64,000 bases of DNA from an uncultured Desulfosoma sp. (GTDB lineage Bacteria > Desulfobacterota > Syntrophobacteria > Syntrophobacterales > DSM-9756): contig CALGPN010000015.1 of assembly GCA_937960435.1 (NCBI GenBank), positions 62,001-126,000 of the forward strand. The letters are read 5' to 3'. The notes beneath the pieces were generated by a model. The model was not told the DNA's origin, did not search any database, and saw only the letters and a list, made by a program, of their open reading frames with translations. Position 1 is the first letter of the stretch; every line of letters begins with the position of its first letter. Below are positions 22,235 to 30,236 of this stretch, one piece after another. A program made the position numbers and the translations under genes.

Positions 22235-23143
22235 CTAGGGTGCAAGAAACTCCGCCACCAGCTGATCCCATGTGAGATGCGGCACACTGCCATAGATATC
22301 CTCGACCACCTCACCACCGGTTGCCGCCAGAGGAAGTTCTGAGTCCGGAGCCACCAAGGCTTCCAGCCGGTGCACTTCCGCCGTCAGCCAGGATCGGGCC
22401 GCCTGATCGGTGTAAAGATCGGTTAGATCTCGCTTGAGATGGCGTGGTTCAACAACGACCAGCCATCCTTCGCCATAGGGATCCTCTTTGATGACCTTGG
22501 GGTCGTCTAAGGTTTTGTGGTTTACTGCGACGACCACGCCGTCCATGGGGGCCACAAGCGGCGCGATCTTTTCTTCCCGCCGAAGCGTCCACGCCGGTGT
22601 GTTTCTTTCCAAATGCACGCCCAACTTGGGTAGCCGAACATGAGTGACATATCCTAACAAGTGCATGGTGAAATCATCAACCCCAAATCGCACCAGCCCT
22701 CCATGTTCCACCCGAGCCCACGTATGGCGAGGATGATAGGCATAACCGTCGGCGAGCAGAAAGCCCGAGACGTTGTGCAACGCCGGCCGACCGAGGATCT
22801 CCGTCATCGTGCGGCTTTCCAGCATCTGATCGAACTCACAGGTGGCGCATTCATAGGCGTTGCCGCACAGACGCAGGGGAACGCGCCCCGAAAGCATATG
22901 CCGGCATTCCTTTTGGTCGTAGGTTTTCTCTTGATAGGCGGACCGCCACGGGCGAAGATGGCTTTCACCGGCGCTCACTCTTTCGGACATGGCTTTATCG
23001 AAAGCGCACGTGAGGCAATCATAGGCGTTGTCGCACAGCTTGAAGTTGATGACGCCGGCCTTCATCCACACACAGGGATGATCCCCCTCGAGCCCGAAGA
23101 CCCGGACTTTGGCCCTTTTCTCTTTGATGGATGTCACCTTCAT
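22235..23143 (-). CDS. GcvH-like (glycine cleavage H-protein fold) protein with duplicated Cys-rich N-terminal motif
   Basis: HPRHTWARVEHGGLVRFGVDDFTMHLLGYVTHVRLPKLG...APMDGVVVAVN resembles GcvH; repeated LC(D/G)NAY(D/E)C(L/A)TC(A/E)FD motif. Start set at MKVTSIKEKR with RBS GGAGGG. Confidence 0.75.
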   Translation of the reverse strand: MKVTSIKEKRAKVRVFGLEGDHPCVWMKAGVINFKLCDNAYDCLTCAFDKAMSERVSAGESHLRPWRSAYQEKTYDQKECRHMLSGRVPLRLCGNAYECATCEFDQMLESRTMTEILGRPALHNVSGFLLADGYAYHPRHTWARVEHGGLVRFGVDDFTMHLLGYVTHVRLPKLGVHLERNTPAWTLRREEKIAPLVAPMDGVVVAVNHKTLDDPKVIKEDPYGEGWLVVVEPRHLKRDLTDLYTDQAARSWLTAEVHRLEALVAPDSELPLAATGGEVVEDIYGSVPHLTWDQLVAEFLAP

Positions 23144-23185
23144 GGGAAACCCTCCTTTCCAGGGTAATGAGTTACCCATAGGAGG

Positions 23186-23201
23186 AGCATACGGCGTGCC
23201 A
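23186..23201 (-). promoter_or_regulatory. Candidate sigma54 (-24/-12) promoter TGGCACGCCGTATGCT driving the GcvH-like gene
   Basis: Matches TGGCACG-N4-TTGCW with one mismatch and GG-N10-GC spacing; 43 bp upstream of ATG. Confidence 0.7.
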
Positions 23202-23407
23202 GGATGCCGAAAAGAAGAAAAAAGTTTTCGAAGCCTCCAAAATAAGAAACGGCGCGCCCTCCGGGGCATAGTCCGGAAATCCTCTGCCGGAAGGGCCCTT
23301 CACGCTATGATGAAAGACACGACAGGGTGTTGTCTTTTTAGGCAATGGGCCGGGGCCCGCGCCGTAAAGAAGGCTTGGGCGCCGAATGGTCGTGGGGAGG
23401 GACCGTC

Positions 23408-24925
23408 ATGAAGGCTCAGGCCAAGGATCGACCGATGCGCATCGCCGTTATTGGAGGCGGTCGGCGCTGCAAGGCGTTTTTGGAAATGATGGATGCCCGG
23501 CGATTTCCGGGCCTTCGAGCCCAAATTGTGGCCGTGGCCGATCCCAACGAGGAGGCGGTGGGGGTCCAGCTGGCCCGATCCATGGGGATCTTTGTCACAA
23601 AAGATTATAAAGACTTCTACAAAATCCCCAATCTGGACTTGGTCATCCAGCTCACCGGCAAAGAAGAGCTTTTGGAAGATTTCATCAAACACAGTCGCGC
23701 CAAAGTCCGCGTGCTCGAGGCGGCCATTTCCCGCCTTTTCGGCGACATCATTCGGTTTCAAGAAGAATCCTTGCGGCGCGAGCGCCAGCTGGAACTGGTG
23801 GAAGGGATTGTGGAGAGCATGTTTTCGAGCATTCGAGACCGTGTGCTCATCATGCAGCCCGACCGCCGAATTGTGGACGCCAACAAAGCCTTTCTCGAGT
23901 GGGTGGGGATCAGCAAAGAGGGGATCGTTGGGAAATTTTGCCACCAAATCACCCATCGATCCCTGGATCCCTGCCATAAAAAAGATTTTCATTGCCCCCT
24001 GGACGAAAGTCTGGAAACGGGGAGCACGGGCCACGCGATTCATGAGCATTACGATAAAAACAATGAAGTGCGCTACTGCGAAATCACCACCGTGCCCCTG
24101 AAAAGCCCGGAAGGCGTCGTGGAGCTGGTCCTGGAAATCCAAAGAGACATCACGGACGAACTGGAAAAAAAACTGGAACAAAAAACTCGAGCCCTGAAAA
24201 GGGACTTGGCCCGCCTGATTCACGAAGACAAAATGATTGCTTTGGGAAAACTTGTGGCCAGCGCCGTGCACGAAATCAACAATCCCCTCTCGGGGATCCA
24301 TGCCCTGGCGCGCCTCATGCGCCGGCAGTTGGACGAGGGGCTCTCTCCCGGCGAACTGGACCAGTTCAAGTACTATCTCCAGCTCATCGATACCGAATCG
24401 GCGCGCTGCAGCGCCATCGTCTCCAATCTCCTTTCTTTCGCCCGCCAGCAGAAGTTGGAGCGTCGCTCGTTCGATGTGAATCGGATCATCCACAACGTGG
24501 TGATGTTGAGCCGACATCGCATGGAGCTTCAGCATGTGGCCCTGCAGTTGGAATTGGAGGAGGCTTTGCCGGAAATCCAAGGGGATCCGGGACAGATCCA
24601 GCAGTGTTTGATCAATCTTATCTTTAATGCCATGGAAGCCATGCCGGAGGGCGGCCGGTTGACCATCCGTTCCGCCTACGACGCCAAGCGGCGTGAAGTG
24701 CGCGTGGAAGTAGAAGACACGGGGGTGGGCATTCCAAAGGAGCTGTTGTCCCAAATTTTTGAACCGTTTTTCAGCACCAAGAGTCAAGACAAAGGGGTGG
24801 GACTTGGCCTTTCCGTCGTCTATGGTATCGTCAAAGAACATCGCGGCGCCATCTATGTCAAAAGTGAGGTGGGAAAGGGATCGTGCTTCATCGTGCGTTT
24901 TCCCACCGCGTCGGAAACTTCCTAA
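23408..24925 (+). CDS. PAS-containing sensor histidine kinase with N-terminal Rossmann-like domain
   Basis: N-terminal MRIAVIGGGRRCKAFLEMM...VAVADPN; PAS region; VHEINNPLSGIHALARLM H-box, NLIFNAMEAMPEGG, DTGVGIPKE, GVGLGLSVVYGIVKEH. Confidence 0.9.
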   Translation: MKAQAKDRPMRIAVIGGGRRCKAFLEMMDARRFPGLRAQIVAVADPNEEAVGVQLARSMGIFVTKDYKDFYKIPNLDLVIQLTGKEELLEDFIKHSRAKVRVLEAAISRLFGDIIRFQEESLRRERQLELVEGIVESMFSSIRDRVLIMQPDRRIVDANKAFLEWVGISKEGIVGKFCHQITHRSLDPCHKKDFHCPLDESLETGSTGHAIHEHYDKNNEVRYCEITTVPLKSPEGVVELVLEIQRDITDELEKKLEQKTRALKRDLARLIHEDKMIALGKLVASAVHEINNPLSGIHALARLMRRQLDEGLSPGELDQFKYYLQLIDTESARCSAIVSNLLSFARQQKLERRSFDVNRIIHNVVMLSRHRMELQHVALQLELEEALPEIQGDPGQIQQCLINLIFNAMEAMPEGGRLTIRSAYDAKRREVRVEVEDTGVGIPKELLSQIFEPFFSTKSQDKGVGLGLSVVYGIVKEHRGAIYVKSEVGKGSCFIVRFPTASETS

Positions 24926-24942
24926 AGAGAACGGAAATCGTC

Positions 24943-26292
24943 ATGACGGGGCGCTTCAAAATCCTTGTGGCCGACGATGAGCTCATTGTTCGGGAATCTT
25001 TGGTGGCCTGGCTGAAAAAAGGAGGCTATCAAGTGGACGCCGCCTCGGGGGGCGGGGAGGCGCTGGAGTCCCTGGAAAAATCTGCCTACGATTTGCTCTT
25101 TCTCGACATCAAGATGCCGGACATGAACGGCATTGACGTGCTCAGGGTGGTCAAGCAGCGCTACCCCGGGACCATGGTGGTCATGATCACGGCCTACGGC
25201 TCCGTAGAAAGCGCCGTGGAAGCCATGAAGCTGGGGGCCAACGACTACCTCATGAAACCTTTCGAACCCGAGCAGCTGGCTCTTCTGGTGGAAAAGCTCC
25301 TTCAGCACAAGAAACTTATCGACGAAAACATCTTGCTCCGGGAACAGATGGCGACGGCGGCGGTGGAGCGCTATCAGGATATGATCGGCGCCTCCCCCGC
25401 CATGCAGACTCTTTTTGAAATGGTGGAAAAGGTGGCCGCCGTGGATTCCCCGGTGTTGATCAAGGGCGAAACGGGCACGGGAAAAGAACTGGTGGCCAAA
25501 GCCATCCATGCGCGCAGCGCCCGCCGTTACGGCCCCTTCATTGCCATCAACTGCGGCGCCTTTACGGAAAGTCTCTTGGAAAGCGAGCTTTTCGGCCATG
25601 AGGTGGGCTCGTTTACAGGCGCCGTCAAGGCCAAAAAGGGCCGTTTGGAGCTGGTTCGCGGCGGGACTCTGTTTCTGGACGAAGTGGGGGAAATCCCGAT
25701 GAAGATGCAGGTGGACCTTTTGCGCGTGCTGGAAGAGCGCCGGATCCACCGGGTCGGGGGCACACGGGACATCCCCGTGGATTTTCGTCTGATTTCGGCA
25801 ACCCACCGGGATTTGACGAAAGCCATGGAAGCAGGCCACTTTCGTCGGGACTTTTACTTCCGGCTGAACGTGTTGGAATTGGAAGTGCCGCCGCTGCGGG
25901 CTCGTCGGGAAGACATCCCGATATTGGCGGATTTTTTTCTTCGTCGATTCCGGAAAGAAACGAATAAGCCGGTGGAAAGCTTGGACAAGAAAGCGGTGGA
26001 GCTGCTGTGCGCGTACGATTGGCCCGGGAATGTGCGCGAGCTGGAAAATGCCGTGGAGAGAGCTGTGGTGTTGGCCAAAGGCCGGATCTTGACGGAAGAC
26101 GATTTCGCCTTTTTGAAAAGAACCGTCGGGACGGTGGAACCCCAATCCCTAGAGGACATGGAAAGACTTCATATCCAGCGCATTTTGAACCTGTGCCGAG
26201 GCAACATCAGTCAAGCCGCCCGGATCCTCAAGATCAACCGCACGACCCTGCACAGCAAGATCAAAAGGTATGGGCTAACGGGGAGTGCGTGA
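24943..26292 (+). CDS. Sigma54-dependent response regulator (NtrC/AtoC family)
   Basis: Receiver DDELIVRES..DIKMPDMNG; AAA+ GETGTGKELVAKAIH, GAFTGAVKAKKGRLE (GAFTGA as SFTGA), Fis-type HTH at C-terminus. Confidence 0.95.
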   Translation: MTGRFKILVADDELIVRESLVAWLKKGGYQVDAASGGGEALESLEKSAYDLLFLDIKMPDMNGIDVLRVVKQRYPGTMVVMITAYGSVESAVEAMKLGANDYLMKPFEPEQLALLVEKLLQHKKLIDENILLREQMATAAVERYQDMIGASPAMQTLFEMVEKVAAVDSPVLIKGETGTGKELVAKAIHARSARRYGPFIAINCGAFTESLLESELFGHEVGSFTGAVKAKKGRLELVRGGTLFLDEVGEIPMKMQVDLLRVLEERRIHRVGGTRDIPVDFRLISATHRDLTKAMEAGHFRRDFYFRLNVLELEVPPLRARREDIPILADFFLRRFRKETNKPVESLDKKAVELLCAYDWPGNVRELENAVERAVVLAKGRILTEDDFAFLKRTVGTVEPQSLEDMERLHIQRILNLCRGNISQAARILKINRTTLHSKIKRYGLTGSA

Positions 26293-26894
26293 CGGTGGTC
26301 GGAGATGGGGAGGCGTTGGCCCCGGAGGGGCTTCAGGCGACCATCGGCGTGGTCCCTATGGGGGACGTGGGGGAAGTGGCGGTGCGCATTGTCGCGGCCC
26401 ATCTTCAAACCGTGCTGGGGCTTGCGGTCGACATTCTCGAGCGACGGCCCGTGAGCGATCGCTGCTATGTTCCCGATCGGCGTCAATACGACGCGGCCAA
26501 GCTCATCGCGGCTTTGAAGGAATGCAGCGCCTCGTGGCCGTATCTTAAAATTGTGGCTGTGTTGTCCGTGGATTTGGGCGTGCCCATCTTACGGTTCGTA
26601 TTCGGGGAAGCTGAAATGGGCGGGCGCTGCGCCGTGGTTTCGGGCTATCGGCTTCGTCGGAACGAAGACGGCACCGACGCGGGTCTGGAGGTTTACTACG
26701 AAAGGCTGGCCAAGGTGGCCTTACATGAGACGGCGCATACCTTGTCTCTTTTTCATTGTGACGATCCCCGTTGTCTCATGCACTTCGCCGCGTCGACCAA
26801 ACACCTGGACCGCATTCGACTGTTTTTTTGTGCGCGCTGTGCGTTTCTTCTCAAGAAAACCGTCCAAACCCTTCTGGAATCCCATGGCCCATAA
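26289..26894 (+). CDS. Archaemetzincin-like zinc metalloprotease (GTG start overlapping the upstream TGA)
   Basis: HETAHTLSLFHCDDPRCLMHF...CARC matches the archaemetzincin signature HExxHxxxxxHCx4CxM...CxxC. Confidence 0.85.
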   Translation: MTVVGDGEALAPEGLQATIGVVPMGDVGEVAVRIVAAHLQTVLGLAVDILERRPVSDRCYVPDRRQYDAAKLIAALKECSASWPYLKIVAVLSVDLGVPILRFVFGEAEMGGRCAVVSGYRLRRNEDGTDAGLEVYYERLAKVALHETAHTLSLFHCDDPRCLMHFAASTKHLDRIRLFFCARCAFLLKKTVQTLLESHGP

Positions 26895-26919
26895 AAGAGC
26901 CTTGGGCGTGCAAGGCGCC

Positions 26920-26948
26920 TTGACAACAAAAAGCCCATTGGATATAGG
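26920..26948 (+). promoter_or_regulatory. Candidate sigma70-type promoter of the mvhD(Sec)-metV-metF unit
   Basis: TTGACA (26920-26925), 17-bp spacer, TATAGG (26943-26948). Confidence 0.6.
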
Positions 26949-27021
26949 TTGATCTGTGAAAATTGTCTCATTGCCTGCGCCGTCTGTGCCATCGAGGGGA
27001 TACCCCCACAGCGAGAATTCG

Positions 27022-27468
27022 ATGAGCGACTTTGAACCCAGAATTGTGGCTTTTTGTTGCATGTTCTGAGCCTACACCGCCGCGGACCTGGCAGGTTCGA
27101 TGAGGCTCAACTATCCGCCCAACGTGCGCATCGTCAATGTGCCGTGTACGGGTCGGGTCGACGTAATCCATCTGCTCAGGGCCATCGAGACCGGGGCGGA
27201 CGGGGTGTATGTGGCCGGATGCATGGAAGGAGAGTGCCATTTCCGCAATGGCAACATCAAGGCCAAGCGGCGGGTTCTAGCGGTCAAAAAGATCCTGCAG
27301 GAAGTGGGGCTGGAGCCGGAGCGGGTGGAGATGTTCAATGTGTCCGCCTCCGACGGTCCGCGGTTTGCGGCCATCGCCCGGGAAATGACGGAACGGGTTC
27401 GGGCCCTCGGCCCCAGTCCCTTGCGGGATCCTGAGGTATGTGCGGCATGGATGGAGGCGGCGCAGTAG
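27022..27468 (+). CDS. mvhD: MvhD-like delta subunit, probable selenoprotein (in-frame TGA at 27067-27069)
   Basis: MSDFEPRIVAFCCMF-[TGA]-AYTAADLAGSMRLNYPPNVRIVNVPCTGRVDV aligns with the Cys paralogue YCCANC-ASSAAQIAEKMGLSLPENVKVIQLPCTGRLDS, TGA replacing Cys. Track only shows 27100..27468. Confidence 0.85.
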
Positions 27469-27596
27469 GCTGAATGCTTAGGGCACGGTGAGCGAACGCG
27501 CAAAGGGGGGTGCGGACGAACGCGGCCCGCATCACGGGTGACGGACCAGTCCGAGGGTGCGCGGCATCCGAGGACGCGCCAAGGGAGGAAAGATTT

Positions 27597-28268
27597 ATGG
27601 TTGTTGCCGAACGGAAACCCATAGAGGAAATCCTTGCGATGGTTGCCGACTTCAAAAAGGTTCTCCTGGTCGGCTGCAAGGGTTGCGTGACGGTCTGCTG
27701 TGCCGGGGGGACCAAGGAAGTGGGCATCTTGGGCTCCGCACTCCGGATCGCCAGGAAAAAGCAAGGCAACCCTCTGGAGGTTGTCGAGCACACACTGGAA
27801 CGCCAGTGCGATCCCGAGTATGTGGATCAGCTGGCGCCCATGCTCGCTGGCAACGGTTTTGACGCGGTCCTGTCCATGGCGTGCAGCGTCGGCCCCCAGT
27901 TCATCGCCAAAAAGTACACCATTCCCGTCTACCCCATGCTCAACACGACATTCATCGGGGGGGCTTTGGAACACGGCGTGTGGGCGGAATTTTGCCAATC
28001 GTGCGGCAATTGCATCATCCACAACTTCGGCGGTCTGTGTCCTATTGCGCGTTGTTCGAAAAGCTTGATGAACGGGCCGTGTGGGGGCTCGGCGAACAAA
28101 AAATGTGAGGTGAGCCCGGAGATCGACTGCATCTGGCATTTGATTTACGACCGCATGGTGGAACTCGGGCAGCTGGAAAAGCTCCGACCCGTATTCCCCA
28201 TCAAGGATTGGTCGACGAGCCGTGATGGTGGTCCTCGAAAGATCGTGAGGGAGGATTTGAAGCTATGA
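27597..28268 (+). CDS. metV: MetV-like methylenetetrahydrofolate reductase C-terminal (zinc/iron-sulfur) domain protein
   Basis: VGCKGCVTVCCAGGTKEV, FCQSCGNCIIHNFGGLCPIARCSKSLMNGPCGG. Confidence 0.88.
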   Translation: MVVAERKPIEEILAMVADFKKVLLVGCKGCVTVCCAGGTKEVGILGSALRIARKKQGNPLEVVEHTLERQCDPEYVDQLAPMLAGNGFDAVLSMACSVGPQFIAKKYTIPVYPMLNTTFIGGALEHGVWAEFCQSCGNCIIHNFGGLCPIARCSKSLMNGPCGGSANKKCEVSPEIDCIWHLIYDRMVELGQLEKLRPVFPIKDWSTSRDGGPRKIVREDLKL

Positions 28269-29191
28269 AAGCCGGAAGCAACCTGGAGAAGGTTTTTACC
28301 CAAGGGCATTTCGCGGTCACAGGCGAGTTGGGTCCTCCCCGCGGCGCATCTGTTGAAGTCATTGAAAAAAAGGCCGGCTATCTGCGCGGTGTGGTGGATT
28401 CCATCAACGTGACGGACAATCAAACCTCGGTGGTGCGGATGTCGAGCGTGGCCGTGTGCAAGCTTTTGGTGGACATGGGCTTGGAGCCGAACTTGCAAAT
28501 GGTCTGCCGGGATCGCAACCGCATCGCCATGCAAAGCGACCTTTTGGGGGCGTACGCTTTGGGCATTCGTAACGTGTTGTGCCTTTCCGGGGACCACAAC
28601 CGGTTCGGCGATCACCCCCAGTCGAAAAACGTCTTCGACGTGGATTCCATGCAACTCATCAGCATCGTAAAGAAGCTTCGCGACGAAGGCAAAATGTTGA
28701 GCGGCCAGGAATTGGAGGGGGTTCCCAAATTCTTTATCGGGGCGGCGGCCAACCCCTTCGGCGATCCCTTTGAATTCCGCGTGACGCGACTGGCTAAGAA
28801 GATCGACGCCGGGGCGGACTTCATCCAGACCCAGTGCATTTACAACATGGAAAAATTCCGAAAATACATGCACATTGCCCACGAAGAAGGCCTGACCGAG
28901 AAGTGTTACATCATGGCGGGCATTACCCCGCTGAAGTCCGTGGGCATGGCCCGATACATGGCCAATTTTGTGCCCGGCTTGGATGTGCCCGACTATTACA
29001 TCAATCGTCTGAAAGGCGTGGACAAGAAGAAACAGGCGGACGAAGGCATCAAGATCGCCGTGGAGCAAATCCAAGAGGTGCGGGAAATCCCGGGCGTCAA
29101 AGGCATCCATCTCATGGCCATCGAATGGGAACACAAGGTGCCCGAAATTCTTCAGGCCGCTGGGCTCCTGCCGAGACCTTCCGTCAACTGA
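28265..29191 (+). CDS. metF: 5,10-methylenetetrahydrofolate reductase
   Basis: FAVTGELGPPRGAS, NVTDNQTSVVRMSS, CRDRNRIAMQSDLLGAYALGIRNVLCLSGDH. Confidence 0.95.
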   Translation: MKAGSNLEKVFTQGHFAVTGELGPPRGASVEVIEKKAGYLRGVVDSINVTDNQTSVVRMSSVAVCKLLVDMGLEPNLQMVCRDRNRIAMQSDLLGAYALGIRNVLCLSGDHNRFGDHPQSKNVFDVDSMQLISIVKKLRDEGKMLSGQELEGVPKFFIGAAANPFGDPFEFRVTRLAKKIDAGADFIQTQCIYNMEKFRKYMHIAHEEGLTEKCYIMAGITPLKSVGMARYMANFVPGLDVPDYYINRLKGVDKKKQADEGIKIAVEQIQEVREIPGVKGIHLMAIEWEHKVPEILQAAGLLPRPSVN

Positions 29192-29217
29192 TCCAATCCG
29201 AAGGTTTGTCCTTGAAA

Positions 29218-29249
29218 ACGGGTGGGACGTTTTTCCCACCCGTTTTTTT
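29218..29249 (+). terminator. Rho-independent terminator after metF
   Basis: ACGGGTGGGA-CGTTTT-TCCCACCCGT followed by TTTTTT. Confidence 0.9.
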
Positions 29250-29353
29250 CCGACGTTGTTCGCTCTGTTTGACCGACAGCTCAACCTGTGATCACAGGGG
29301 CATCAAACGTGCCGTCTTCGCGTCCCCCCTGTGGGCATTTCGCGGGGGCGCAG

Positions 29354-29383
29354 TTGACACGACGGCCTCCTCCCGAATAGGAT
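29354..29383 (+). promoter_or_regulatory. Candidate promoter of cooC (TTGACA-N18-TAGGAT)
   Basis: Exact -35 hexamer and 4/6 -10 hexamer, 52 bp upstream of ATG 29435. Confidence 0.5.
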
Positions 29384-29434
29384 ATCGCGCCTTCCCGCGG
29401 GAAGGGACGTGTGCAGACATAAGGAGGATTTCCC

Positions 29435-30196
29435 ATGGGACTGACGGTGGCTTTTGGAGGCAAAGGCGGCACGGGGAAAACGACGCTGGCCGGCCTTTTG
29501 ATTCGATACCTTGTCGAAAAGAACATGAAACCCGTTTTGGCGGTGGATGCGGATTCCAACGCGAACCTGAACGATGTCTTAGGGATGCCTTTGGCCGAAA
29601 CCCTTTCGGATGCTCGAGAAATGATGAAGAAGGACGTGCCGACGGGCATGACCAAAGACATCTTTATGGAAATGAAAATGGAACAGGCTTTGGTCGAAGG
29701 GGACGGATTCGACCTCATCGCCATGGGCCAACCGGAAGGCCCGGGCTGCTATTGCGCGGCCAACAATCTTCTCAGCAGCCTTCTCGACCGCCTGATGAAT
29801 AATTACAAGTACCTGGTGATTGACAACGAAGCGGGCATGGAACACTTCAGCCGTCTGACCCAAAAGGATGTGGACGTGCTCGTGTTGGTGTCCGATCCCA
29901 GTCGGCGGGGCATGACGGCCGCCTGCCGGATCGCGGATCTGGTGAATTCCTTGCCCATGCGTGTGGGCCGAAAGGTCTTGGTGGTTAACCAAGTGCAGGA
30001 GGCGCCGACCCATTGGCCTGCGGAGGTGATCCAGACCTTTTCCAATGGAAACATTTATACCATGCCTGCGGACCCGCTTCTGGCCCAATTCGATATGGAG
30101 GGAAAGCCCACGAGCCAATTGCCGAAAGATTCCAAAATGGTCCAGGCCGCGTGGGCGCTTTTTGACAAGATTGTCCAGGAGGTCCAAAAATCCTGA
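29435..30196 (+). CDS. cooC: CooC-type CODH nickel-insertion/accessory ATPase
   Basis: [21 protein letters not shown] deviant Walker [31 protein letters not shown]. Confidence 0.92.
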   Translation: MGLTVAFGGKGGTGKTTLAGLLIRYLVEKNMKPVLAVDADSNANLNDVLGMPLAETLSDAREMMKKDVPTGMTKDIFMEMKMEQALVEGDGFDLIAMGQPEGPGCYCAANNLLSSLLDRLMNNYKYLVIDNEAGMEHFSRLTQKDVDVLVLVSDPSRRGMTAACRIADLVNSLPMRVGRKVLVVNQVQEAPTHWPAEVIQTFSNGNIYTMPADPLLAQFDMEGKPTSQLPKDSKMVQAAWALFDKIVQEVQKS

Positions 30197-30236
30197 GGCT
30201 TCGCGAGACGGGGCGTCGGTGAGGAGGGGGGAACGG

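Noticed and set aside
27054-27434. 126-aa alternative-frame ORF over the second mvhD
   Set aside because: Frame-shifted translation has no MvhD similarity; the correct frame is restored by reading the TGA at 27067 as Sec.
29295-29311. Possible sigma54 promoter GGGGCATCAAACGTGCC upstream of cooC
   Set aside because: Has GG-N10-GC spacing but poor match at other consensus positions; the TTGACA-N18-TAGGAT element closer to the gene is a better candidate.
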